A stretch of 64,000 nucleotides of DNA. Source: a bacterium. Lineage in GTDB: Bacteria > SAR324 > XYD2-FULL-50-16. The stretch covers positions 58,395 to 122,394 of the forward strand of contig JAHJTV010000031.1 in NCBI GenBank assembly GCA_018829445.1. Direction: 5' to 3'. This document shows, piece by piece, positions 52,232 through 61,009 of the stretch. Both the position numbers and the translations under genes were made by a program. How positions within the stretch are numbered: the stretch's first letter is position 1; the number at the start of each line of letters is the position of its first letter. A model generated the notes under the pieces. That model saw nothing but the letters and a program-made list of their open reading frames with translations, made no database searches and had not been told where the DNA came from.

Positions 52232-52948
52232 ATGGGAAAACCAACAGTCAGTGCAAATGGTCTCACAGTCATCACCAAAGGTAACAAGGCAAAACTGCAG
52301 AGTACAATCCCCGACATCTGCTCTATTCCGGGCCCCAATGGTAAAATCCCGATCCCCTTTATGAATACGGCCAAATCGGAGGATCTTAGCGGTGGAACCG
52401 TAACCGTCCAGATCGAAGGACAAAGTGTGGCAGTCATGGGTTCTGTTATATCAAAAAGCTCCGGTGACGCAGCAGGGGTTTTAGGGGGTATTATCTCGGG
52501 CGGAACCGAAGGAAAAGCCACCACCATCATGTTTTCTCCGGACGTTATCATGGAGATGAGACCGGTCATCAGAAAAACCGATATGGCCATCATGAATGAT
52601 ATCAACACCATAAGTCTTTCCGGCTGGGATGTGGCGGATGTATCCGACGCCACGGGAAAGGAGTGGATCACTTTTTTAACATTAAATTCAAAAACGCAAA
52701 AACCACTAAACGGCATAAATCTGAAGATCACCTTGCCGGACGGTTCTGAAGGGCAGTTTGTCTCGGCACCGGGCGGAAAAATAATCGTCTCGGACATCGA
52801 CCCGGGAAGTTGCAGTGTTAAACTGGATGATGATAATGAGGATTATGTTATCGGAATCACACAAGGTTGTGTAATCTCAGGTCTGCCAACCAAATCACTC
52901 CATGAAATTCTGATTGACGTTGCAGAGAAGCGCCCAACTTCTTCATAA
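52232..52948 (+). CDS. DUF4150 PAAR-like protein with C-terminal Ig-like extension
   Basis: AAGGA precedes the ATG. Residues 1-125 match the PAAR-like DUF4150 family: KPTVSANGLTVITKGN, IPGPNGKIPIPFMNTA, GQSVAVMGSVISKSSGD and GGTEGKATTIMF. PAAR-like proteins cap the type VI spike and carry effectors. The last 90 residues resemble a small Ig-like or carboxypeptidase-regulatory-type domain (LNSKTQKPLNGINLKI, SDIDPGSCSV), which may connect to the effector. It sits directly upstream of the 929-residue candidate effector, as expected for PAAR/effector pairs. No VgrG, Hcp or sheath gene is in the window. Confidence 0.85.
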   Translation: MGKPTVSANGLTVITKGNKAKLQSTIPDICSIPGPNGKIPIPFMNTAKSEDLSGGTVTVQIEGQSVAVMGSVISKSSGDAAGVLGGIISGGTEGKATTIMFSPDVIMEMRPVIRKTDMAIMNDINTISLSGWDVADVSDATGKEWITFLTLNSKTQKPLNGINLKITLPDGSEGQFVSAPGGKIIVSDIDPGSCSVKLDDDNEDYVIGITQGCVISGLPTKSLHEILIDVAEKRPTSS

Positions 52949-53043
52949 AGCGTTTATCTTAATATTTGACAGATCAATGGATATCTTATCCAAAGAAATG
53001 AAAAACAAACTGAGTTAACTATAATTGTTCCCATAAGAATCCA

Positions 53044-55833
53044 ATGAAACTCAATTTTCCATTAAAGACGGTCGATTTAAAAGGCTGGCAAAATGCTACC
53101 CAGCATTATGAAATCAATAAACAAAGTAAAGGGGGGTGGTATCCGGTCGGGATGAATAATATGTGGCACAGCGGCATTCACTTAGACGGTACTCACCCTG
53201 TGCATGCCGTAGCAGATGGTTTTATGATCGCCTATCGTGTTACCGACTACCAAATAAAACCCGAAGATACCGAAACATATAAACAAAAGGTAAAGAACAA
53301 GGAAACGGAAAAGACAATCATTGATCACCCTCTATCAAATAATTTCGTGCTGACAAAGCACATCTTCAATCTACCAGAAGGGAATGCGTTCACTTTCTAT
53401 TCCCTTTTTATGCATCTTGCACCCCTTAAAGAGCTGGATGAAGGGCAAAAAAAAGCACTGTCGATTTTTCATAAAAACCGTATCACAGTGAAGAATTTTC
53501 CCAATTCAGATGGACGTGGTTTAATCCTATTCAATTATGAAGGCCAAGAGATAGCGATCATGCCTAAAGGTTCCATTGCTTACGCTAAAAAGGAAGATGC
53601 CAGGGGTATCCCTCAATGGGCGGTTAAAAGTAATTTCACTCTGGTTACATTCAATTTTTACGGTAAACGGTTTAATGGCTTGGCAAATCTTAATGGTAAA
53701 GCTGATGAAATCACTGAAGGGTATAAAATTACAACAGTGGAGGCTAAAAACAGTCGCAAAAATGGGTTGAGTATAAAAAAAGATGCATTTCCGAGCGCAG
53801 AGGTCATAGATATCGCTCCCATAGGCGCTGAGTTGTTTTTTGAGCATCCTGAGGAGGTCGCAGATGAAAACAGCAATGTAATAATACCTGCCGATAATCA
53901 GTATCACAAAAAAATTGTTGGATATAAATTTGACAATACCTTTGAAGCGGTAAAAGGATATGTGGATATTCATGAAGAACATCTGGTTGTTGATAAGTAT
54001 TACGAACCGGAACTTGACAGCATCGTCAATTGCAATGTAGAAATCAGCAAAGGTGATGTAGTTGGTTGGTCCAGTGGAGACGGAAGTTCAGCAGATAAAA
54101 AAACAGTTCACTTTGAGATTTTTATTGCGAGTCAAACGGATTTTGAGGCGTTAAAGGATTACACCACTGCTCAGATTCAAAAGAATAATGATTTAAAAAA
54201 TGCACCATTACTTCAACTGGATAACCTAATAGTAAAAGGAGATGTAAAAGCTGCTTATGATCGCGGGAGGGATTTAACGTATATTAATAAAATTTTAAAA
54301 AATACCTTTCCCAAAGAAGGAGGCGAACTAAAAGATATAAGTGTGGAGCAGGCTAAGGACGTGGATCATATTTCATCTTTGTTGAATAGGTCGGTAGCAA
54401 AGCATTATTCCGAATGGGTATCTCCCTCTGAAGAAAGTGAAAAGGATTCAATTTTAGAAGTCCTAAAAAACCTCCTCTTTGCTCCCCAATTCACGGCATA
54501 TAAACAACTATTCTTCGGGTCACTTGCATTTTGGCACCAACTACGGGACTCTACAGGAGGCTCTTTCCCAGATGAAGCCTACTTCTTTCATCCGATTAAG
54601 TTTATTGAGCACCTCAAGTTAATATCTGAAATACCAAGATTGACAGTTTACAATTATGACTTCCCATTACCTATGCAAACTTGTGTAGATGACGTAAATT
54701 CCGATGTATTAACACATAAGTCGTGTTACCAGCATCAAATGAAAAGCATGCCGTATTTTAAGGGAGAGTTATCAGTAAAAATAGAAAACCAAAAAAAGAT
54801 CCTCACAAAATATATGAGACCATTTTATACTTCTCTTCCTGAAGATCAAGAATTACACAACGCGATCTTTTTTGGAAAACTTGACACAAAAGAAGCAGAA
54901 AACGAAACGGTAACTAAGCTTGGAGGTGATTATTCTTATTTATATAATTATACAAGTTCGAACGGAGATGGTTTCCAATCGGATGCCAATTCGGATGCAT
55001 TGAAAATAAGCTTTGAAAATCCTACAGATGATTATCAAGAGAAAGTATTTTTTATTCAATCTACAGAAACATTGGTTTCAATTCTAAGTGAAGGAACACA
55101 CCACTTAGATCATTTGACCGATGACGCTGTCGAATTCCTGTCGAAGGCGATGAGAGGCAGCAATTTACCACCAATTCTATTGGAAGTGTTTAAAGCAGGG
55201 GCAATAACCGAAAATCGAAAATTCTTAAAAGAAATGCTTTTTAATGGAAAACTCAACGTAAGAATTGATCCAATTACCGGAAAAACGCTGATAACTTTTA
55301 AAGGAAGCCACTGGCTTCGAAAACATATGACCAACAGATGGTACTTGAGTCATAGGCCGGAAGTAAGTGTTATTTCTGTATATGCGGACCTAGCTAGTCG
55401 CAGCAAGTCCGGTGTGTGGAAAGGAGTTAAGAGTGGATTTAAATCGAATGCAATGGCATTCATCATTGTTGGTGCAATTGATATTTTTGAATATGTCGCT
55501 TGTGAAGACGAAGGGAAAGTCATTACAGACTTGTTAGTTGATTTAGGAGTTGATTTTGTCAAAGTCATGGTTGCTGGATTTATGGGATTTATTGCTGGTG
55601 CTGCGGTCATTTTACTTGCAGCTAGTGCGCCAGTGTGGGCAGTTGTTGCAGCAGGAATTGCTGTAGGAATAGCTGTTGGAGTAGGACTCGATTTAATCGA
55701 TGATGAAGCAGAAATTTCAAAAACGTTGAAAGAAAAAATGAGAGAAATAAAAGAAGATATCGAAAAAACACCTGAGTATAACAACTTCCTAGACCAGTTA
55801 TCTAATCTTCTTGGATTCTACCTTTTTTCATGA
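53044..55833 (+). CDS. Candidate effector: degenerate M23 domain plus transmembrane toxin-like C-terminus
   Basis: The 929-residue protein has an N-terminal M23/LytM-like region: WHSGIHLDGTHPVHAVADGF (residues 41-60) and KKTVHFEIF near 352-360. The usual HxxxD is HSGIH (Asp to His46) and the HxH is TVH (Thr354), so the zinc site is probably lost and the domain may bind peptidoglycan or act structurally. A conserved middle (WHQLRDSTGGSFPDEAYFFH, from about 496) also occurs in the 62103-63719 product. The C-terminus has a glycine-rich hydrophobic stretch at about 838-885, like a membrane-inserting toxin. The 3' half is AT-rich. It follows the PAAR-like gene and precedes a membrane immunity-like gene. 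Toxicity is inferred. Confidence 0.65.
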   Translation: MKLNFPLKTVDLKGWQNATQHYEINKQSKGGWYPVGMNNMWHSGIHLDGTHPVHAVADGFMIAYRVTDYQIKPEDTETYKQKVKNKETEKTIIDHPLSNNFVLTKHIFNLPEGNAFTFYSLFMHLAPLKELDEGQKKALSIFHKNRITVKNFPNSDGRGLILFNYEGQEIAIMPKGSIAYAKKEDARGIPQWAVKSNFTLVTFNFYGKRFNGLANLNGKADEITEGYKITTVEAKNSRKNGLSIKKDAFPSAEVIDIAPIGAELFFEHPEEVADENSNVIIPADNQYHKKIVGYKFDNTFEAVKGYVDIHEEHLVVDKYYEPELDSIVNCNVEISKGDVVGWSSGDGSSADKKTVHFEIFIASQTDFEALKDYTTAQIQKNNDLKNAPLLQLDNLIVKGDVKAAYDRGRDLTYINKILKNTFPKEGGELKDISVEQAKDVDHISSLLNRSVAKHYSEWVSPSEESEKDSILEVLKNLLFAPQFTAYKQLFFGSLAFWHQLRDSTGGSFPDEAYFFHPIKFIEHLKLISEIPRLTVYNYDFPLPMQTCVDDVNSDVLTHKSCYQHQMKSMPYFKGELSVKIENQKKILTKYMRPFYTSLPEDQELHNAIFFGKLDTKEAENETVTKLGGDYSYLYNYTSSNGDGFQSDANSDALKISFENPTDDYQEKVFFIQSTETLVSILSEGTHHLDHLTDDAVEFLSKAMRGSNLPPILLEVFKAGAITENRKFLKEMLFNGKLNVRIDPITGKTLITFKGSHWLRKHMTNRWYLSHRPEVSVISVYADLASRSKSGVWKGVKSGFKSNAMAFIIVGAIDIFEYVACEDEGKVITDLLVDLGVDFVKVMVAGFMGFIAGAAVILLAASAPVWAVVAAGIAVGIAVGVGLDLIDDEAEISKTLKEKMREIKEDIEKTPEYNNFLDQLSNLLGFYLFS

Positions 55834-55851
55834 ATTGCTGAGAAAAAAATT

Positions 55852-56532
55852 ATGATAGATAAACTAACTGGTATTCTAAAAGGAATAGCAATCATTTTTG
55901 GTATAATTATTATATATTTTCTTTTGAATTACATAAGCAAATTAATTTTTAATGTAATTCAAGACTTGATCTGGCTTGATAACGATGTCATATATATTTC
56001 ACCTTCAACGTTTTCTTTTCACATTTCTTTTATATCACTAATTTTACTACCAGTTTGTTTGTTCCAGTTTATTAAGGTTCTATTGGAAGGCATAAATTTC
56101 AATAAACGTTTAAATAAAGAAAGACGTCTTATAAATCTTTTTTTAATATACTCACTATTGTTATGTGGCGTATTGTTGCCGATATTATCAGTCTTTAATA
56201 ATAAAGTGTTTTATGATGACAAGATACTCGTAAGAAGTGGAATTCCGCTTGGGAAAGAAGTCTTTCATTACGAAAATGTGGAAAGAGTTAATGTCAGTAG
56301 ATTTAAAGGAGTTCACTATAACTCTACTAAATATGAGCTAGTGATGAAATGCGGTGAAAAAATTAATTTGACTACAGACGATCAAGACATACCGTTTATT
56401 TATGTAATTGAGGATAAAATTTCTGATGAATTACCACATATAATCACTAAAGAAGCGTACCAATATATTATTAAAAGAACTAGCGAAGAACAGTTTATTA
56501 AGTTAAATTGGGAAATCGTTAGAACACTATAG
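55852..56532 (+). CDS. Membrane protein, candidate immunity protein
   Basis: The 226-residue protein has three or four hydrophobic segments in its first 120 residues (IAIIFGIIIIYFLLNYI and LIYSLLLCGVLLPIL among them). The last 100 residues form a soluble domain (KEVFHYENVERVNVSRFKG) that resembles a bacterial PH-like fold, by inspection only. It starts 18 bases after the candidate effector, in the same direction, and is very AT-rich compared with the rest of the window. These features fit an immunity protein against a membrane-targeting toxin. No family name is recognised, so this rests on position and topology. Confidence 0.6.
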   Translation: MIDKLTGILKGIAIIFGIIIIYFLLNYISKLIFNVIQDLIWLDNDVIYISPSTFSFHISFISLILLPVCLFQFIKVLLEGINFNKRLNKERRLINLFLIYSLLLCGVLLPILSVFNNKVFYDDKILVRSGIPLGKEVFHYENVERVNVSRFKGVHYNSTKYELVMKCGEKINLTTDDQDIPFIYVIEDKISDELPHIITKEAYQYIIKRTSEEQFIKLNWEIVRTL

Positions 56533-56574
56533 TAATATTGTCTAGTCCCTCCTCTGTAAGGCGTTCAGGCGTCC

Positions 56575-56700
56575 CTGCCTTCACTGTTTTACGGCTGGAC
56601 AAGCCAGCCAGGGCAAGCCCATTCCATCGCCATCCCTGGCTGCCCACCCCCGGTTGGCTGGCCAGCCGCTCCCGCGGCCAGCCCCCGCGATGTTTCTCGC
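56575..56700. other. GC-rich palindrome-dense region (possible origin or element end)
   Basis: Much richer in G+C than its surroundings. It contains GGCTGG-ACAAG-CCAGCC (56593-56609), the palindrome GGCTGGCCAGCC (56656-56667) and GGCCAGCC (56676-56683). No gene is seen here. Dense short inverted repeats ahead of a primase gene would suit a replication origin, but this is speculative. Confidence 0.4.
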
Positions 56701-56777
56701 AAAATTTTAGCTGAGTTCATGGTTTGTGCTGCTGGTCAGTTGGCAGCAAGGTTCGAAAGCGGGGGTAAACCAACCGG

Positions 56778-56804
56778 CTTTACACAGAAAAAACCTGTGT
56801 AAAG
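56778..56804 (+). other. Ten-base-pair hairpin, left side of the module
   Basis: CTTTACACAG (56778-56787) pairs with CTGTGTAAAG (56795-56804) around a seven-base loop AAAAAAC. A hairpin of equal stem length and a loop differing by one base occurs at 62012-62038. Confidence 0.6.
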
Positions 56805-56811
56805 TTGGGTT

Positions 56812-56833
56812 CCGGCATCCATGCCGGGTTTTT
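56812..56833 (+). terminator. Possible terminator downstream of the immunity-like gene
   Basis: CCGGCA-TCCA-TGCCGG followed by GTTTTT, a six-base-pair stem with a T-run. It lies 280 bases after the immunity-like stop and shares the CCGGCATCC word with the short repeats elsewhere. A second small palindrome AAATCAC-TAC-GTGATTT follows at 56840-56856. Confidence 0.45.
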
Positions 56834-57328
56834 GACTTGAAATCACTACGTGATTTATTGACTGCTCCCGGTTAGATCATCGTAAATGCACTCCCACCTT
56901 TTCTGTGAAGTTGGTTGCCGGAGCAATGCCTCCTTCGTCGGCTGCCCCGGATTTTCAGTTTGCAACCAGGCTGCGCCGGTTGAAAACCAAAAATCCAGGG
57001 AGAGTAAAAGGTACTATGGCCCTTTATTCCCTTTGAAAATAGTAACTCAGACCATTTTGACAAATTTGCAAAAACCCCACTTTCCATCATTTTAAGTCCC
57101 ACTCATAAAACTATCACCGCTGTAACTCTGCTTTTAATAGCTATTTAGGGCTGACCGGCAGGGGAAACTGTTTTCCAACTTCATCAAAAATTCTTAACAA
57201 AACCATTTTTTACTTGACAGAGGTGGCCCGATTTGAGAAAGTTGCCCCAATCCTGTTTCTTGTTTCGGGATTTATAGCCATAGAGGTCATTTGAACCAAA
57301 CAACCGCTAACTCTATTTAAGGAGGATT

Positions 57329-59779
57329 ATGGAAAATAATAACTCTGCCGAACTGTTAGGCAAAGTTACGGCTTATTATAACCAGAAATTGAAGGAGAGC
57401 CCGCCAGCTTTGGACTATCTGAAACAGAGGGGACTGGTTCATCCTGAAGTGATCGACCGGTTTCAGATCGGTTACTCAGACAACAGTCTGCATAAGATTT
57501 TACCTGCAGCAAAAACCCAAAAAGGAAAGGAGATCAGAAACCGGCTCAAAGAGTTGGGAGTAACAGATAAAACCGGGAAAGATGTTTTCAAAGGCTGCCT
57601 GACTTTCCCCATCTGTAATGAGTATGGTGAGATTGTTGAGATCTACGGTAGAAGAGCCAAAGAGGTTATCCCCCAATTAGCCCACCTGTTTTTAAACGGC
57701 GGTAAATCCGGATTCCTGAACCTGGAAGCTTTGGAGTCCAAAGACTTAATCTTGTGTGGATCGGTGGTGGATGCCTTGAGTTTTTGGATTCACGGATTTT
57801 TAAATACACTGGTGAGTTTTCCAACCGGCGAAATCACAGACGAATTCAAGAAACTGCTTGAGCGGTACCGGGTAAAAAGTTTCACCTTTGCTTATCCAAA
57901 TGATGACGAAAACAACAAGACAGTGGAGAAGTTGGCAAAGGAATTGAGAGAACTTGAGATAAAATTGTACAAGGTGAAGTTTCCATTGGGGCATTCTGCC
58001 AACGAGTTTATGCTCTTGCATGATAAACCGACTCTTCAAAGAAAAGCCTTTGAAAAGATCCTGGATCAAGCACAGTGGATAAAAGCTGGAAACAACAATC
58101 GAACAGCCAAAGAAGGAGTCGAAAGTTTGCAGACCTTAACTCCTTCAATGGCTGCAAATGCATCTTCAAAGAAGATAGCAAAAACAGAATCCGAAAATAT
58201 GCCTGATTCAGTCAAGAAGAAAGAATCATCTTGTGAAATCAAAGAGGACGAGGTTCTTTTCCAATTTGATGACCGGGAATACAAGATCAAGGGGTTGTTC
58301 AAGAATCTCTCTTTGGAGGTGATGAAGATTAATATCCGGGTTTTCCGGGGTGAGCTTTATTACATCGATAGCCTGGATCTCTACCAAGCCAAACCGAGAA
58401 ACCACTTTGTCAAAGTGGCTGCGGATGAGTTGAACGTGGATAAATCCATCATCAAGGCCGACATGGGAAAGATCTTGATGGAGCTGGAAAATCTGATTTA
58501 CAAGGAGATCGAAAAAGAGATGGGACCGGTTGAGATTGAGATCATGTTAACCCCTGAAGAGGAGGTGGAAGCTTTGGAACTTCTCAAATCTGAGAATTTG
58601 TTGGACCAAATTGCGGATGATCTGGAAACCTGCGGCCTAATCGGGGAACGGGAAAACAGTCTGCTGGCCTATCTGGCCATGACTTCAAGGAAGATGGAAA
58701 AACCCCTGGCGGTGATTGTACAAAGTTCCTCCTCTGCAGGAAAGTCCACTTTAATGGACGCTGTCCTGGAATTTCTGCCGGAAGAGGATCTGATCAGGTA
58801 CACCGCCATGACCGGACAAAGTCTGTTTTACATCGGTGAAAACAACCTGGTTCATAAAACCCTGGCCATCAGTGAAGAGGAGGGAGCGGAACGGGCGGCC
58901 TATGCCATTAAGACCCTGCAAAGTGAAGGATGCCTTCGGATTGCCTCCACCGGTAAAAATCCCAAAACAGGTCGTATGGAAACCCAGTCCTACAAGGTCA
59001 ACGGACCGGCCCAGGTGTTTCTGACCACCACCAACATCGATCTGGACCCGGAGCTTGAAAACCGGTGTCTGATCTTAACAGTGAATGAATCGAGGAAACA
59101 GACCGAAGCGATCCAAACCATGCAACGGGAAAACGATACCCTGGAAGGATTAAAGTTAAACCAGCAACGATTCAGATTAAGATACAAACACCAAAACGCC
59201 CAGCGTTTGATTCAACCGATTCAGGTGATCAATCCTTTCTCCAGGGAGCTAACCTTTCCCTCGCACCGGTTAAGATTGAGACGGGATCATGACAAATATT
59301 TAACCCTGATCAAATCGATTGCCTTGTTGTTTCAGCATCAACGGGAAATCAAAGTGCTGAAAGATGGAAATGGAGACGAAGAATTGCACTACATCGAAGT
59401 GGTTGAATCCGATATAAAGGTAGCCAACCGGCTTTTCCCCAAGGTGTTGGAACGATCTTTGGAAGAACTGCCCCCACAAACGATCCTGTTATTAAATCAG
59501 ATCACTCAGCTTTGTAAAGAGAAGTCGGAGATGGAAAACATCCCATTAAATGAGGTTCGGTTTATACGCAGAGATCTGAAACGGTACACCACTTTCGGAG
59601 AGACTCAAACCAAGGTTCATCTGGCACGACTGGTCAGCCATGAATACCTGTTATCCTACCGGAAACATGTGAATGAGGTGTATCAGTATGAGTTGCTGTA
59701 TTATGCGGAACAAGAGAAACAAACCGCAAAAGATGCAGGAATAGGCTGCATCAATCCCCTGTTAAAACAAGCTGTTTAA
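57329..59779 (+). CDS. Primase-helicase-like protein (Toprim plus P-loop ATPase)
   Basis: A strong AAGGAGG site precedes the ATG. The first 220 of 816 residues resemble the DnaG catalytic core: ALDYLKQRGLVHPEVIDRF and FQIGYSD (Toprim_N), then a degenerate Toprim with LILCGSVVDALSFWIHG, where Cys replaces the usual Glu, and a late acidic PNDDENN. Residues 430-600 form a helicase/ATPase with Walker A SSSSAGKST (Lys472), LAISEEEG and VFLTTTNIDLD. The combination is typical of plasmid, phage or integrative-element replication proteins. It is followed, after repeats, by two recombinase genes. With the altered Toprim Glu, primase activity is uncertain; helicase activity is plausible. Confidence 0.72.
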   Translation: MENNNSAELLGKVTAYYNQKLKESPPALDYLKQRGLVHPEVIDRFQIGYSDNSLHKILPAAKTQKGKEIRNRLKELGVTDKTGKDVFKGCLTFPICNEYGEIVEIYGRRAKEVIPQLAHLFLNGGKSGFLNLEALESKDLILCGSVVDALSFWIHGFLNTLVSFPTGEITDEFKKLLERYRVKSFTFAYPNDDENNKTVEKLAKELRELEIKLYKVKFPLGHSANEFMLLHDKPTLQRKAFEKILDQAQWIKAGNNNRTAKEGVESLQTLTPSMAANASSKKIAKTESENMPDSVKKKESSCEIKEDEVLFQFDDREYKIKGLFKNLSLEVMKINIRVFRGELYYIDSLDLYQAKPRNHFVKVAADELNVDKSIIKADMGKILMELENLIYKEIEKEMGPVEIEIMLTPEEEVEALELLKSENLLDQIADDLETCGLIGERENSLLAYLAMTSRKMEKPLAVIVQSSSSAGKSTLMDAVLEFLPEEDLIRYTAMTGQSLFYIGENNLVHKTLAISEEEGAERAAYAIKTLQSEGCLRIASTGKNPKTGRMETQSYKVNGPAQVFLTTTNIDLDPELENRCLILTVNESRKQTEAIQTMQRENDTLEGLKLNQQRFRLRYKHQNAQRLIQPIQVINPFSRELTFPSHRLRLRRDHDKYLTLIKSIALLFQHQREIKVLKDGNGDEELHYIEVVESDIKVANRLFPKVLERSLEELPPQTILLLNQITQLCKEKSEMENIPLNEVRFIRRDLKRYTTFGETQTKVHLARLVSHEYLLSYRKHVNEVYQYELLYYAEQEKQTAKDAGIGCINPLLKQAV

Positions 59780-59798
59780 ACAAAAGACTTTCCTGAAG

Positions 59799-59821
59799 AC
59801 CGACCCAATCACGCGGTCGGT
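59799..59821 (+). other. Hairpin with GGTCGG words after the primase gene
   Basis: ACCGACC (59799-59805) pairs with GGTCGGT (59815-59821) around a nine-base loop, and GGTCGG recurs at 59825 and near 59855. No T-tract follows. It could be an iteron-like or recombination site. The 59780-60076 gap has no gene. Confidence 0.45.
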
Positions 59822-59993
59822 ACCGGTCGGGCGCAGTCGCTAAGCAGACGGTGGCGGTCGGTTAACCTAAATCTCTCCAAACCATTAACTGATAGGCGTT
59901 TACAAAAACAACCCGCAGAAACACCCCAAAAACGCACAAGCGCCTAAAATCTCAAATCCAAATTTGAAACCGTTCACACCTTTTTAGCTAACC

Positions 59994-60063
59994 GCTAAAA
60001 GCCAATTGCTAAAAGCCAATTGCTAAAAGCCAATTGCTAAAAGCCAATTGCTAAAAGCTAACC
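59994..60063. repeat. 14-bp tandem repeat array
   Basis: Four perfect copies of GCTAAAAGCCAATT begin at 59994, 60008, 60022 and 60036, followed by a variant copy ending GCTAACC. The array ends 13 bases before the first recombinase start. Each unit is two diverged heptads of the GCTAACT type seen elsewhere in this region. Confidence 0.9.
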
Positions 60064-60076
60064 AAAAGGAATCACC

Positions 60077-61009
60077 ATGCAAACACATTTAAAATCCTGG
60101 ACCTGCGACCTGAAACGACAAAGTAAAGCCGATCTGACCCTTTACGGTTATGAAAAACATGTTTGCCTGTTTATCAACTGGTGTGAGGAAAGAGACATAA
60201 AAACAGTGACAGCTGTTTCCAGATCCATTCTGGATTCTTATGCCAGATATCTAACCAAGGCACCCCTGGGATTAAAAGGGAACCCCCTGCAAGCTCTTTC
60301 TCAACAATCGAGATTGATTCCGGTGAGACTGTTCTTCAACTGGCTCTCTGAAAACAGAATTCTGGTTTACAATCCGGCCAAGGAATTGAAATTACCAAAA
60401 GAACCCGGTTTGCGAATCAAAGATGTCTTGACCGTTCAGGAGGTGGAAGCGATGCTTGCAAGCTGCAATCTGAAAACCGGTTTAGGAATCAGAGACCGGG
60501 CAATGATGGAGGTTCTTTATTCCACCGGAATCAGAAAAAACGAATTGATTCAGCTGAAACCCGAGGATATTAACTTCGAAGAGGGAATTGTCAAGGTAAC
60601 CGAGGGAAAAGGAGACAAACAACGATTGGTTCCTATCGGTGAAAGGGCTTTGGCCTGGACTCAAAAATACCTGGATAAAACCAGAGAGAAGATCACTTTC
60701 AACAAGGTTCATGAAAACAAGCTGTTTTTAACTCAAAATGGAAAAAGCATCACCCACCTGGGTGAGGTGATTGAAAAATACAAAACCAAAGCAGGGATTA
60801 AAAAGCAGGGGCTCTGTCATCTCTTCAGACATACCATGGCTACCCTGATGCTTAAAAACGGTGCGGATATCAGAGCCATTCAGGAGATCTTAGGACATGC
60901 CATGCTGAAGACCACCCAACGTTATACCCACCTTTGCATTGATCATCTGAAAGAGGTTCACACCAAAACGCATCCGGCGAAACTGCAGCGATCAGAGGGG
61001 GAAGAATGA
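60077..61009 (+). CDS. Tyrosine recombinase (XerC/D-like), first of a pair
   Basis: AAGGA precedes the ATG. The 310-residue enzyme has an N-terminal SAM-like DNA-binding domain and a catalytic domain with all active-site residues: Arg153 in STGIRKNEL, His248 and Arg251 in HLFRH, His274 in LGHAMLK and the nucleophile Tyr283 in QRYTHL. It is thus likely active in site-specific recombination. Its stop overlaps the next start by four bases (ATGA at 61006-61009), indicating coupled production of the two recombinases. It probably integrates, excises or shuffles DNA at this locus. The target site is unknown. Confidence 0.87.
   Translation: MQTHLKSWTCDLKRQSKADLTLYGYEKHVCLFINWCEERDIKTVTAVSRSILDSYARYLTKAPLGLKGNPLQALSQQSRLIPVRLFFNWLSENRILVYNPAKELKLPKEPGLRIKDVLTVQEVEAMLASCNLKTGLGIRDRAMMEVLYSTGIRKNELIQLKPEDINFEEGIVKVTEGKGDKQRLVPIGERALAWTQKYLDKTREKITFNKVHENKLFLTQNGKSITHLGEVIEKYKTKAGIKKQGLCHLFRHTMATLMLKNGADIRAIQEILGHAMLKTTQRYTHLCIDHLKEVHTKTHPAKLQRSEGEE

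Noticed and set aside
53044..55833. Calling the 929-residue protein an active M23 peptidase
   Set aside because: Two of the expected zinc ligands are substituted, so only a degenerate M23-like region can be supported.
59994..60063. Tandem repeats considered as a CRISPR array
   Set aside because: Units are 14 bases long and contiguous with no spacers, and no cas gene is nearby.
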